64,000 bases of DNA. Source: Blautia sp900556555 (GTDB lineage: Bacteria; Bacillota; Clostridia; Lachnospirales; Lachnospiraceae). The stretch lies in assembly GCA_964250615.1 (NCBI GenBank), contig CAXUGM010000002.1, one strand, 5' to 3'. Position 1 is the first letter of the stretch, and every line of letters starts with the position of its first letter. Shown piece after piece: positions 9,626-18,491 of the stretch. The position numbers were made by a program, and so were the translations under genes. The notes under the pieces were generated by a model that was not told the DNA's origin, did not search any database, and saw only the letters and a list, made by a program, of their open reading frames with translations.

Positions 9626-10552
9626 ATGCAAAAAAATGAGCCATTTACCAACCAGGTTTCTGAATGCTATCATGAAACCAAGCAGCATACACCTGTACTG
9701 TTCCCCTACAATGTGTATCCTTGTACCATTCCCCAGGATTTTCCATCCGTTTATCTGCACTGGCAGGATACAGCGGAAATTATATACATCAAAAAAGGCC
9801 GTGGGATTGCCCAGGTAGATCTGTCTGTATTCGAGGTACAGGGCGGTGACATTGTCTTTGTACCGCCTGGGCATCTTCACGGCCTGCGCCATCTTCATTA
9901 TCAGCGCATGGAGTATGAAAATATTATATTTGATTTTACCTTCCTTGGAATCGGAACAATCGATGTATGCAGTCAAAAATACCTGATTCCATTAAAACAG
10001 AATCAGGTAGCCCTTCCCTGCCATATTACTTCCAAAGATTTGAATTACCTGGAATTGTCTTCCTGTCTGGAGGACTCTGACCGTCTGTGTGACAGCAGAT
10101 GTGCGGGTTATGAATTGGGTATAAAAGGAAATACCCTTCGCTTTCTCTCCCTGCTCTTCTCTCTTACAGAAGCTTTTTCTCCCAGAGAAAGTCGTCCTGA
10201 GGATACCAGAAAGCTGAAACTGGTCCTGCAGTTTTTGGAAGAACACTATTCCCAGCCTGTAACTGTAGAAAATGCAGCAGCAGTCTGCGGTTACAGTGCC
10301 AGCCATTTTATGCGGTGGTTTAAAAACACCACCGGAAGCACCTTTACCAAATATTTAAATGGCTTCCGTTTGGAAAAAGCCTTTCTGGATTTAAAAAATA
10401 CAGACTTAACCGTACTGGAAATCTCAGAAAATTCCGGTTTTTCAAATCTCTCTAACTTTAACCGGCAGTTTAAACGCCAGTTTCACCAGACTCCTGCTCA
10501 GGTCCGAAAGCAGAATTCCGATTCTGAGACACTTTCAAGATCCTGTATTTAA
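9626..10552 (+). CDS. AraC-family regulator with cupin sensor domain
   Basis: This 308-residue protein has an N-terminal cupin/AraC sensor region (about residues 30-130, with VFVPPGHLHGLRH) and a C-terminal double HTH (about 200-300, with VCGYSASHFMRWFK and ISENSGFSNLSNFNRQFK). The start has AAAGGAG six bases upstream and matches the family. Because it is divergent from glgP and tail-to-tail with malQ (stops overlap by 4 bp), it is a candidate regulator of alpha-glucan use. That role is inferred from position only. Confidence 0.9.
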   Translation: MQKNEPFTNQVSECYHETKQHTPVLFPYNVYPCTIPQDFPSVYLHWQDTAEIIYIKKGRGIAQVDLSVFEVQGGDIVFVPPGHLHGLRHLHYQRMEYENIIFDFTFLGIGTIDVCSQKYLIPLKQNQVALPCHITSKDLNYLELSSCLEDSDRLCDSRCAGYELGIKGNTLRFLSLLFSLTEAFSPRESRPEDTRKLKLVLQFLEEHYSQPVTVENAAAVCGYSASHFMRWFKNTTGSTFTKYLNGFRLEKAFLDLKNTDLTVLEISENSGFSNLSNFNRQFKRQFHQTPAQVRKQNSDSETLSRSCI

Positions 10553-12036
10553 CCTAATCTGGCACTGATCTCCGTCAGTTCCCGAATCTGTTTCAAAAGC
10601 TGTGGTGTCACCTGTCCCTTAATCAGACGCCATCTCCAGTTGCATCCCAGAGTGGAAGGATGATTGATTCTGGCTTCCTCTCCCAGCCCCATATAATCCT
10701 GCAGAGGAATGATACAGAGATTTGCTGTGCTCATCATAGCCAGACGTGCCATATCCCAGTGAATCTCTTCTGCCGGAGTATTTGAATTATTCATATATCT
10801 GTGCAAAAATTTCTTGTGATTTTTTGGCAGATTCCGGTACCAGGAAGCTACAGTTTCATTATCATGAGTTCCTGTATACACCACGCAGTTTTTTTCATAG
10901 GTATGAGGCAGATAATCAGCAGGCTCTCTTGGATCAAAACCAAATTCCAGTACTTTCATATTGGGATATCCGCTGTCTGCCACCAGTTTTTCCACAGATT
11001 TCGTTATATAACCCAGATCCTCTGCTATCACTTCCTGATGACCTAATCTGGCTTCCAGTGCATGAAACAGATCCATACCCGGACCCTGTTCCCAATGTCC
11101 TCTCTCGGCGGTTTCATCCCCATAAGGAATGGAATAATATTCATCAAAACCACGAAAATGGTCAATTCGCACCACGTCATATAACTTATGGCAGTGTTCC
11201 ATTCTTTTTGCCCACCAGTCATATCCTGTCTGTTTGTGATATTCCCATCGATATAAAGGATTTCCCCAGAGCTGACCGGTTGCAGAAAAGGCATCAGGCG
11301 GACAGCCTGCTACAGCCAGCGGCTTGTTATCCTCGTCAAATTGGAACATCTGCGGATTTGCCCAGGTATCTGCACTGTCAAAAGCCACATAGATAGGGAT
11401 ATCACCAATGATTTTAATACCTTTCTCATTGGCATAAGTTTTCAGTATTTTCCACTGCTGGCTGAATTTGAATTGAAGATATTTATAAAATTCAATATCA
11501 AAGTAACATTTTTCTCTGTAATAATCCAGAGCCGGTGCCCAGCGTTTGCGGATATCATCCGCCCATTCACTCCACGCTTTTCCGTCAAAACAGTTCTTCA
11601 CTGCCATAAATAATGCATAGTCTTCCAGCCAGAAACTGTTTTCTCTGCAGAATTCATGGAATTCCGGGTTCTGATAAATTTTGCTTCTCTCATAAGCTTT
11701 GCGCAGCAGAGTATAACGCTGCTGATATAATTTTCCATAATCCACATCTGCCGGGTCACTGCCAAAATCACAGGCACGGCACTCTGCCCTTGTCAGGACA
11801 CCTTCTTTTACCAGGGCATCTAAATCGATAAAATACGGATTTCCTGCAAAAGTAGAAAAAGACTGGTACGGAGAATCTCCGTAACTGGTGGGGCCAAGAG
11901 GCAGAATCTGCCAGTAAGACTGCCCTGCTTTTACGAGCTGATTCACAAATTCATAAGCACTCCTGGAAAAAGAGCCAATCCCATATGGAGAGGGGAGGCT
12001 CGAAATTGGAAGTAAAATACCACTTGCTCTTTTCAT
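10549..12036 (-). CDS. malQ: 4-alpha-glucanotransferase (amylomaltase)
   Basis: This 495-residue GH77 enzyme transfers maltosyl units between maltodextrins and supplies GlgP with longer chains. The catalytic nucleophile Asp lies in VVRIDHFRGFDEYYSIP, the acid/base Glu in VIAEDLG and the transition-state Asp in GTHDNETV. The N terminus ASGILLPISSLPSPYGIGSF is typical. ATG 12036 is preferred to TTG 12039 because AGAGGA is better spaced. A TTGACA on the minus strand lies about 60 bases upstream, but its -10 is weak. Confidence 0.97.
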   Translation of the reverse strand: MKRASGILLPISSLPSPYGIGSFSRSAYEFVNQLVKAGQSYWQILPLGPTSYGDSPYQSFSTFAGNPYFIDLDALVKEGVLTRAECRACDFGSDPADVDYGKLYQQRYTLLRKAYERSKIYQNPEFHEFCRENSFWLEDYALFMAVKNCFDGKAWSEWADDIRKRWAPALDYYREKCYFDIEFYKYLQFKFSQQWKILKTYANEKGIKIIGDIPIYVAFDSADTWANPQMFQFDEDNKPLAVAGCPPDAFSATGQLWGNPLYRWEYHKQTGYDWWAKRMEHCHKLYDVVRIDHFRGFDEYYSIPYGDETAERGHWEQGPGMDLFHALEARLGHQEVIAEDLGYITKSVEKLVADSGYPNMKVLEFGFDPREPADYLPHTYEKNCVVYTGTHDNETVASWYRNLPKNHKKFLHRYMNNSNTPAEEIHWDMARLAMMSTANLCIIPLQDYMGLGEEARINHPSTLGCNWRWRLIKGQVTPQLLKQIRELTEISARLG

Positions 12037-12268
12037 CAATAATCCTCTTTTCTTTTTGTATCGTTTTCCGGATTGTTATGTCAAAAAGTTTCGTTTAGTT
12101 TCCGTAACTATAGTTTTACTACCTCCTTCTGAAAAAGTCAAGCAATCATTTTTCTTTTCTGCCTTTTTCTCATCCCATGAAGGATTTCAGCGTATATCCA
12201 TTGCTTTTTTCTTTCTTTTTTTATATACTATCAAATAAAGAAGTTCATTTTTTCATAAGGAGAAGGAT

Positions 12269-13309
12269 ATGCCAACCATTAATGATATAGCAAAAGAATT
12301 GGGAATTTCCAAAGGTACGGTATCGAAAGCCTTAAATCATTCTGACGATATCAGCGAAACATTACGAAAAAAAGTTCTGGAAACAGCCGTTGAAATGGGC
12401 TATGAAAAAAACAGAATACGAAAAGGAAGTGCACAGAAGCTTTGTATTCTCATAGAAAACATGGAATACCGTACTCCTGAAAGTTTTGGTTATGATATTG
12501 TTCTGGGCTTTAAAAAACTTGCCATCCCTGCAGGATGGCAAGTTGACGTTGTAGAAATCCCTTTTGAAATGCAGGAAGAGCTTTCTTATGATGTTTTTAT
12601 GCTTCAGAATGAATATAAAGGTGCCTTTATCCTGGGTTTATCGCTCAAGGATCCTTGGATGAAAGAACTGCGTACTTCACGGACTCCGGCCGTTCTTTAT
12701 GATAACTATGTGCGTGAAAACCCCGAAGTTTCCTATGTAGGAATCAACAATGAAGAAGGCTTTGACCTGGCTGTTTCTTATCTGAAAAGCCTCGGGCACA
12801 CTGCCATTGGCTACATTGGAGGAACCATCGAATCTCATATCACCCAGGCACGCTATCAGGCATTTTTTCATGCTATGGAAGCCCATGGACTTCCTGCCAG
12901 CCGGGATGTGACCGGATGTTCTTCTTTTATCTCCCAATGTACCCAACAGCATCTTCCACGCATCCTAAAACAGCACGTCACTGCATTAATCTGCGGTCAT
13001 GATCAACTGGCCAATGCCATAATTACCCAATGTCAGGATTTCGGTTACCGAATTTCTGAAGATATCAGCATCATTGGTTTTGATGATGCTCCTTTCAGCC
13101 CCTACACAACACCTCCCCTCACGACTATCCGTCAGGATCGAACTGCACTGGGAAACAGCGGCTACTATGCCATGATCAGCCTTTTAAACCACACCCCGAT
13201 CAGTACCCTTCTGTTACGGGCTCAACTGATTCTTCGAAATTCTGCAGGGCCTGTAAGAACCTGGAAGCTTCCAAAACCTCTGCTCCCGAAATCTGTTTCT
13301 GACAGATAG
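12269..13309 (+). CDS. LacI-family transcriptional repressor
   Basis: This 346-residue protein has an N-terminal LacI HTH (TINDIAKELGISKGTVSKALN, residues 3-23) with hinge, then a periplasmic-binding-like sugar domain. SIIGFDDAPFSPYTTPPLTTIRQD is the usual C-terminal signature. AAGGAGAAGG precedes the ATG. It is divergent from malQ across a 230-bp AT-rich gap, so malQ and/or glgP are likely targets. I found no convincing LacI palindrome, only repeated GAAAC motifs on the malQ side. Confidence 0.93.
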   Translation: MPTINDIAKELGISKGTVSKALNHSDDISETLRKKVLETAVEMGYEKNRIRKGSAQKLCILIENMEYRTPESFGYDIVLGFKKLAIPAGWQVDVVEIPFEMQEELSYDVFMLQNEYKGAFILGLSLKDPWMKELRTSRTPAVLYDNYVRENPEVSYVGINNEEGFDLAVSYLKSLGHTAIGYIGGTIESHITQARYQAFFHAMEAHGLPASRDVTGCSSFISQCTQQHLPRILKQHVTALICGHDQLANAIITQCQDFGYRISEDISIIGFDDAPFSPYTTPPLTTIRQDRTALGNSGYYAMISLLNHTPISTLLLRAQLILRNSAGPVRTWKLPKPLLPKSVSDR

Positions 13310-13313
13310 ACAA

Positions 13314-13356
13314 ACAGACAGGATACACATTCCTGTGTCATCCTGCCTGTACTTTT
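13314..13356 (+). terminator. Terminator between lacI-type and dehydrogenase genes
   Basis: A near-perfect 16-bp stem (from 13314) with a TTCC loop closes at 13350 and is followed by ACTTTTT. It sits between convergent genes. Confidence 0.85.
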
Positions 13357-13364
13357 TCTGTTTT

Positions 13365-14357
13365 TTATTTTCTTACTTCTGTTCCTGTTGTTTCTCCTTT
13401 GATAAACGCTCTCGCATTATCCAGGGTTGTCTGAGAAATAGCTGCAAGTGCTTCCTCTGTGAAAAATCCCTGATGGGAGGTAATCATAACATTCGGGAAA
13501 GAAAGCAGTCTTGCTGTGGTAGAATGTTCCAGAATTTCATCGGAACGGTCTTCAAACACATTCTTTGTCTCTTCTTCATACACATCAAGACCAACTGCAT
13601 AAAATTTTCTCGCACGAATTCCTTCGACCAAATCGTTTGTCTTCACCAGACCGCCTCTGGATGTATTTACCAGAATCACACCGTCTTTCATCTTGGCAAT
13701 GGTCTCTTTGTTGATCAGATGATAGGTACTGTCCATTAACGGGCAGTGAAGAGAAATCAGATCACTGCTGGCTAACAGTTCATCCAGAGATACATAGGTC
13801 ACAAAGTCCTTTAAATCCGGATTTTCATACACATCATATGCGATCACCTTCATGCCAAAGCCTCTACAGATTCTGGCCATGGCAGCACCGATTTTACCGG
13901 TTCCCACGATACCTGCTGTTTTCTCATAGAAGTTCATTCCCATAAGACCGCTGAGGCTGAAGTCATTTTCTCTTACCTTTACATAAGCTTTGTGAATGCG
14001 GCGGTTAGCTGCAAGAGCCAGTGCCATGGCATGTTCTGCTACTGCTTCCGGAGAATATCCCGGCACACGCATCACCTGGATTCCATACTCTTCTGCCTTT
14101 TCCAGATCCACATTATTGAAGCCTGCACAACGCATGAGGATTAATTTTACTCCTGCTTCATGAAGGGCATCCATGGTCTCACTTCCCACATCAGAGCTTA
14201 CGAAAGCACAAACTGCATCATATCCCTTTGCCAGAGGTGCTGTCTTCGGTGCTAAATCTGTTTTTAAATAATCAATTTCTATCTCAGGGTAGTTTGGTAC
14301 CTGTTTCTGAAAAGAATCTTTATCATAGCTTTTTGTGTCAAAAAACAAAATTCTCAT
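13365..14357 (-). CDS. ldhA: D-2-hydroxyacid (D-lactate) dehydrogenase
   Basis: This 330-residue NAD-dependent enzyme interconverts pyruvate and D-lactate or related acids. The NAD-binding GIVGTGKIG lies at about residues 149-157. The catalytic Arg is in VNTSRGGLV, the Glu in DVYEEE and the His in SHQGFFTEEA. MRILFFDTKSYD is the LdhA-type N terminus. AAGGAGG precedes the ATG. Related 2-hydroxyacid dehydrogenases cannot be excluded as the true specificity. It follows the cysteine desulfidase gene by 69 bp. Confidence 0.87.
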   Translation of the reverse strand: MRILFFDTKSYDKDSFQKQVPNYPEIEIDYLKTDLAPKTAPLAKGYDAVCAFVSSDVGSETMDALHEAGVKLILMRCAGFNNVDLEKAEEYGIQVMRVPGYSPEAVAEHAMALALAANRRIHKAYVKVRENDFSLSGLMGMNFYEKTAGIVGTGKIGAAMARICRGFGMKVIAYDVYENPDLKDFVTYVSLDELLASSDLISLHCPLMDSTYHLINKETIAKMKDGVILVNTSRGGLVKTNDLVEGIRARKFYAVGLDVYEEETKNVFEDRSDEILEHSTTARLLSFPNVMITSHQGFFTEEALAAISQTTLDNARAFIKGETTGTEVRK

Positions 14358-14426
14358 AAGTCTGTTCCTCCTTGTTCAATCACAACTGTCAAAAACTTAC
14401 TTCCAGTTTTATTTTTATAACCAAAA

Positions 14427-15701
14427 TCAGATTTTGTCAATCATAATTTCAATAATTTTCTTGTCTGTCTCACGCATACCATCTCTTGCAAGCTGTCCCA
14501 CATTGGCAATGGTTTCCTCAATTCCTGTTGCGACAATACCATCACCGCCATAAAACTGGCTGCCAAACTGATACATCTTCATCCCAAGGGTGCCTGCTTC
14601 CACTGCAGATGCGATCTTTGCCGCACAGCTTGCTTTTGCACCGTCACAGACTACACCGGAATTAATAGCCAGTGCATTGACAATGGTGTGAGCAACCTCG
14701 GTATAGCCACCGCCGTACAGGTATGTAATCCCTGCACCAGCCCCGCAGCCTGCACTGATGGCACCGCAGTAAGCGGACAAGGTTCCAATGCCTGTCTTTA
14801 AATGGATGGAAACCAGATTTGATACCACCAGTGCCCGAATCAAAGTTTCCCTGGATGCCTGCATATCCTCAGCATATACAATTACCGGCAGAGAAGCTGT
14901 CATGCCTTGATTTCCGCTTCCTGAATTGATGACAACCGGCATCTCACAGCCATTCATCCTGGCATCCGAACCGGCTGCTGCCATGGCTTTTGCCCGGTTC
15001 TGTACGCTATTTCCGTAAGACTGGAGAAGAATCTTCCCGATATTTGCACCCCAGTTTCCTCTTAGTCCTTCCTGGGCAATTGCCATATTATATTCAATCT
15101 GTCTCTCAATGGTTTCTTTCACATCAGAAATTTTCACTTCATTTGCAAACGTAATAATCTGCTCCACATTCAGCAGATGCCTGTCTGTACCTGTGCAATT
15201 TTCATCTTCTGAATACTCTTTTGCAAAGAGAGTTTCCCCGTTTTTCCGAATCTGTACAATATTGGTATGATGCCCCTGAATCTGAACTTCTGCACTATGT
15301 TCCTCATCCTGTACTTCCACATAAATATCAAAAATACATTTCGAATCAGAAGCAGTAATCTGAAATGGTACGATTTTTAAGTAATCAGAAATCTCTTCGA
15401 TTTCTTCTTTTGTAATCTCTGCAAGAACTTCCAGCTTCTTTTCTGCCTTTCCTGCTACGATTCCTGCCGCTGCTGCCGCCGCAATACCACGCAGTCCACC
15501 AGTATTAGGTACTACCACGCTCTTTACATTTTTAATAATATTCCCGCTGGCACTGATACGCACTGTTTTCGGTGTGTTTCCCAAGGTTTCTCTTGCGACT
15601 GCTGCCGCATATGCAATGGCAATGGGTTCCGTACACCCCATAGCTGGCACAAGTTCCTCCTTTAGTATCTCTACATATGCGTCATAAATTCTTCCATCCA
15701 T
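14427..15701 (-). CDS. cyuA: L-cysteine desulfidase / serine dehydratase-like family protein
   Basis: This 424-residue member of the CyuA/UPF0597 family degrades L-cysteine to pyruvate, sulfide and ammonia with a [4Fe-4S] cluster. The N-terminal PAMGCTEPIAIAYAAA carries the first cluster cysteine. Later cysteines appear in MNGCEMPVV, SAYCGAISAGCGAG and VCDGAKASCA. Assignment is to family; some members act on serine. AGAGGAT precedes the ATG. It lies between the VOC gene and ldhA on the same strand, possibly one transcription unit. Confidence 0.87.
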   Translation of the reverse strand: MDGRIYDAYVEILKEELVPAMGCTEPIAIAYAAAVARETLGNTPKTVRISASGNIIKNVKSVVVPNTGGLRGIAAAAAAGIVAGKAEKKLEVLAEITKEEIEEISDYLKIVPFQITASDSKCIFDIYVEVQDEEHSAEVQIQGHHTNIVQIRKNGETLFAKEYSEDENCTGTDRHLLNVEQIITFANEVKISDVKETIERQIEYNMAIAQEGLRGNWGANIGKILLQSYGNSVQNRAKAMAAAGSDARMNGCEMPVVINSGSGNQGMTASLPVIVYAEDMQASRETLIRALVVSNLVSIHLKTGIGTLSAYCGAISAGCGAGAGITYLYGGGYTEVAHTIVNALAINSGVVCDGAKASCAAKIASAVEAGTLGMKMYQFGSQFYGGDGIVATGIEETIANVGQLARDGMRETDKKIIEIMIDKI

Positions 15702-15738
15702 AAATCTTTATCCTCTTTTTCTAATATTCCTTCACACG

Positions 15739-16116
15739 TCAAGGTGTTCCAATCTCTATTAATGTTCCGTCTGGATCATAAATCCGGACAATTCTTTTCC
15801 CCCCTGGCAATTCTGTCACCGGAGTTGCATATGGAATTTTATGATGATAATTCTTCAAAACTTCCAGAAATTCATCGAAATTCCGCTCTTCAAAGTATAA
15901 CTCCATAGCATGATTTTGAAACTTTACATTTCCGTCTACTGCCTGGCTCCAAATATCCGCATCCTGAAGCACCAGGCCTTCTGTAAGAATCACATTACCT
16001 TCCTGCTCCAGAACCACATCAAGCCCAAATAATTCCTTGTAAAATTGTTTCGATTTTTCTATTTCCTTTACCACAATCAGCACATTTTTCAGTTTTATAA
16101 AAACACCTCCCCACAC
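15739..16116 (-). CDS. VOC (glyoxalase/bleomycin-resistance-like) family protein
   Basis: The protein has up to 125 residues and one vicinal-oxygen-chelate fold, with two beta-alpha-beta-beta-beta units: KNVLIVVKEIEKSKQFYKELFGL and the C-terminal RIVRIYDPDGTLIEIG. Substrate unknown. The start is uncertain: the GTG at 16116 lies upstream of the best Shine-Dalgarno (GGGGAGG), and initiation may occur at a non-standard codon about seven codons later, where homologues begin (IKLKNVLI). It lies just upstream of cyuA. Confidence 0.8.
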   Translation of the reverse strand: MWGGVFIKLKNVLIVVKEIEKSKQFYKELFGLDVVLEQEGNVILTEGLVLQDADIWSQAVDGNVKFQNHAMELYFEERNFDEFLEVLKNYHHKIPYATPVTELPGGKRIVRIYDPDGTLIEIGTP

Positions 16117-16226
16117 CGTGTTTCTCTATTCATTAGATTATCAGTCCTGGAATCTTCTGTCAATCTCTGCAAAAGAAATCCGTAGAATTCTTTAAAATAC
16201 GTGGGTTTTATCAACTTTGAGATTTT

Positions 16227-16493
16227 AGCCTGCCATTTTCCAAGTCCAATAGGCTGAAACCACTTTTCCTGGTTTTTTCACCTACTTTTTCCTTGCTCAA
16301 TTAGGCTAAGTATTCTTATACGAAGATTCTCACCTACTCTTCCTGCATGAATCATAGGCTCTATTTCTATTTTACATTGTTCGCACCTACTTTAGATGAA
16401 TTTTCATAGGCCAAAAGATTGATTTTTTCATTCTCACCCTATTCGGAACTAATTTTTGTAGGCTAGATAGCTTCTTGCGACAATTTGCACCTA
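16227..16493. repeat. Non-coding array of degenerate 29-bp units with a 52-bp period
   Basis: Within an intergenic gap of about 420 bp, CACCTA recurs at 16279, 16331, 16384, 16435 (as CACCCTA) and 16488. AGGCT recurs at 16251, 16303, 16356, 16408 (AGGCC) and 16460. Each unit is CACCTA, about 18 variable bases, then AGGCT (29-30 bp), followed by 22-23 unrelated bases. Both motifs keep a spacing of 51-53 bp, close to five helical turns. The period is not a multiple of three and no ORF runs through. I do not recognise the element. Confidence 0.75.
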
Positions 16494-16535
16494 TTTGAAC
16501 TGCTATGTTTAATTTTATACCAACAAGCCCTCTAT

Positions 16536-16814
16536 TCAATTTTCCATTAAAAATCCTCTTTCCCCCTCATACAGCGGAAGTTTCTCTGTTTCCATATCCT
16601 GAATTTCAATATGACGGTCAGAAAAAAGAGCTTGCAGAATCATGTCCACTGCTGCCTCCTCTCCCTGCACTTCCGCTGATACGGAACCATCATATTCATT
16701 TCTCACCCATCCGCTAACACCATACTTCTGTGCCAAATAATACATTTTATAACGGAATCCTACTCCCTGAACCTGTCCCCGGAAGCAATAATGCAGACGT
16801 ATCATGGTTTTCAT
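16536..16814 (-). CDS. acyP: Acylphosphatase
   Basis: This 92-residue enzyme hydrolyses acyl phosphates. The signature GQVQGVGFRY with the catalytic Arg is followed by the second motif GWVRNEYDGSVSAEVQG containing the catalytic Asn. The length is exactly that of the family. A GGAG-rich leader precedes the ATG. Its stop adjoins the 52-bp repeat array. Confidence 0.95.
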   Translation of the reverse strand: MKTMIRLHYCFRGQVQGVGFRYKMYYLAQKYGVSGWVRNEYDGSVSAEVQGEEAAVDMILQALFSDRHIEIQDMETEKLPLYEGERGFLMEN

Positions 16815-16862
16815 GTTATCCTTTTCTCCTTTTCAAAGTTTTCTATCTCCGTCCGTCTGAAA

Positions 16863-17126
16863 TCAAAAACGTGTAAATGCTATAATCAAAACAGCTAACC
16901 AGAGAAATAAATCTAATATTGTCATATATTTCTCATGACTTGTCAACTCTTTAAAAGGTTTATCCGGTTTATGAAATGCCATTCCTGCGATCACAACCAG
17001 AAATGCAACACAAAGGAATTTAACATTAGCTGTGATTACTTGTAAATATGCTAATAAGAGCACAATACAGAAAAGTGCTAAAAGGATAATGGAAAATATC
17101 TTTTTTTTCTTAGAATTCTTTGTCAT
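16863..17126 (-). CDS. Small membrane protein (87 aa)
   Basis: Starting at ATG 17126 with GGGAGGTG upstream, this frame encodes a lysine-rich N terminus (MTKNSKKKK) followed by two adjacent hydrophobic segments (about 10-28 and 33-50) and one at the C terminus (70-85). The frame continues open upstream but there merely overlaps the next gene. Function unknown. It is the last gene of the PadR-headed operon. Confidence 0.75.
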   Translation of the reverse strand: MTKNSKKKKIFSIILLALFCIVLLLAYLQVITANVKFLCVAFLVVIAGMAFHKPDKPFKELTSHEKYMTILDLFLWLAVLIIAFTRF

Positions 17127-17146
17127 ATCAAACACCTCCCGCCTTT

Positions 17147-17875
17147 TCAAAACTCTATATGTTGTTCTTTGGCCACCTGCTCCGTAATTTCTGTAAACTT
17201 CTTTTTCCCATACCAATAAAGGATAACTCCAAGAAGAAACAGCAGGAAATAACATCCATCTGAAATTTTTATTTCGAAAAATGGCATATATTCTTCCATT
17301 GTCCTTGCAAGAAGACCAGGTACGATAATTTCTAAAATATTTCCCCCAAATGGAAGAACTGCAACTATGGCAACTAGTACACCATACCATTTTTTCAAAG
17401 CAAATCTGCCAAGGAAATGCAAATCCCACAAAGATATAAACCAAGGACATATCAGCAATGCATAGAGAACTACTACCAGATTCATTTTCCCTCTTGATAG
17501 CTCCAATGCATTCATGATTAACACCAGCAAAAGTGCAATAGCACCTAAAACAAGATACCAATATCCAACGCCTTTCATAAAATAATACTTCTCTTCTTTC
17601 CTATTGTCCGCTTTTCCGGCATCTACCAGTTCTCTCGCAAATTCCCCTACATCTCCCAGCCGCTGCTCCAGAAGTTCTCCTTCCTTTTTTGCCTCAAGTC
17701 CCATTCCAATCAAATCTTTCCGGATAATCTCAATCTCCATCATCCCTACTCCTTGATTTACCGCATAGGCTGTCACTTTATCGATATATTTCTGATCTGA
17801 CACCTCCAGATTCAACTGTCTTCCATCATTTTGCTTTTTTAATTGCTTCCATATATCTTTCTTCATATGCTCCAC
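17147..17875 (-). CDS. PadR-associated membrane protein (DUF1700-like)
   Basis: This 242-residue protein has a soluble N-terminal region (about 1-90; helical, IDKVTAYAVNQGVGMMEIEIIRKDL) like the DUF1700/permease-prefix domains that accompany PadR genes. It is followed by four to five membrane helices. The GTG at 17875 is the likely start, because TAGGAG (which includes the padR stop) lies seven bases upstream, whereas the ATG at 17866 is too close to GGAG. It probably acts in the envelope; its specific role is unknown. Confidence 0.75.
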   Translation of the reverse strand: MEHMKKDIWKQLKKQNDGRQLNLEVSDQKYIDKVTAYAVNQGVGMMEIEIIRKDLIGMGLEAKKEGELLEQRLGDVGEFARELVDAGKADNRKEEKYYFMKGVGYWYLVLGAIALLLVLIMNALELSRGKMNLVVVLYALLICPWFISLWDLHFLGRFALKKWYGVLVAIVAVLPFGGNILEIIVPGLLARTMEEYMPFFEIKISDGCYFLLFLLGVILYWYGKKKFTEITEQVAKEQHIEF

Positions 17876-17885
17876 CCCGTTTCTC

Positions 17886-18206
17886 CTACATCATCAGAAT
17901 CGACTCCACCGTATCCGACACGCTTCTCCAGCAGATCTCAAACTCTCTTAATTGCTCCCGGCCGGCTTCTGTGAGGGAATAATACTTCCGGCTTGGTCCA
18001 AGAGGGGAGAGGCGAAACTCAGAGGAAATCATTTTTTTCTTTTCCAGTCTTACCAGCAGAGGATAAATCGTTCCCTCCTTCATATCTTCAAATCCAAAAT
18101 CCTGAAGTTTCATAACAATCTCATATCCGTATGTGGTCTCTATACTGATGATTTTCAAAATGCAGCCTTCCAATGTTCCTCTCATCATTTGAGATTTGTC
18201 ATACAT
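17886..18206 (-). CDS. PadR-family transcriptional regulator
   Basis: This 106-residue winged-helix repressor shows the PadR hallmarks MMRGTLEGCILKIIS at the N terminus, TIYPLLVRLEKKKMI (wing region) and PSRKYYSLTEAGREQL. GGGAGGTG lies ten bases upstream of the ATG. It heads an operon with the two membrane proteins downstream and presumably represses its own promoter. Confidence 0.92.
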   Translation of the reverse strand: MYDKSQMMRGTLEGCILKIISIETTYGYEIVMKLQDFGFEDMKEGTIYPLLVRLEKKKMISSEFRLSPLGPSRKYYSLTEAGREQLREFEICWRSVSDTVESILMM

Positions 18207-18231
18207 ACCGTTTTCTCACCTCCCAGGCTTT

Positions 18232-18315
18232 CTAATTCTTTTCCAGATGATACTCCCTGGCTCTTTCCTCTCCATTGTTTTCTTTTTTTAACTTCTTCCA
18301 CGCATTATTTTTCAT
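18232..18315 (-). CDS. Short ORF (27 aa) upstream of padR
   Basis: A 27-codon ORF with a perfect GGGAGGTG and ATG starts MKNNAWKKLKKENN. This resembles the start of the DUF1700-like protein of the same operon (MKKDIWKQLKKQND). It could be a leader peptide, a translated remnant of a duplicated gene, or a mini-protein. The good ribosome site and homology to a neighbour support real translation. Confidence 0.5.
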   Translation of the reverse strand: MKNNAWKKLKKENNGEERAREYHLEKN

Positions 18316-18375
18316 ACAGAACACCTCCCGCAAATTTTCACCTCTTCTACCTTGTTCTACCAAGTAGTCTTCTTA

Positions 18376-18408
18376 ACTATATTGTACCACATAGTAGTTA
18401 ATTGTCAA
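18376..18408 (-). promoter_or_regulatory. padR operon promoter with candidate PadR operator
   Basis: On the minus strand TTGACA (18408-18403) and TACAAT (18386-18381) are 16 bp apart. The spacer and -10 contain an inverted repeat (TATGT/ACAATA, within about 18376-18400), placed where an autorepressor would block the polymerase. Confidence 0.6.
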
Positions 18409-18491
18409 TTTATTTTCAATCTCCTTCTATAAAAATCTGCATATGATACTATAAGTACAAAATATCCTGATTTTCAGAAAGGAGCTTCACT

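Noticed and set aside
16227..16493. Reading the 52-bp array as a CRISPR
   Set aside because: Repeat interiors vary as much as the linkers, linkers are only 22-23 bp and no cas gene is near.
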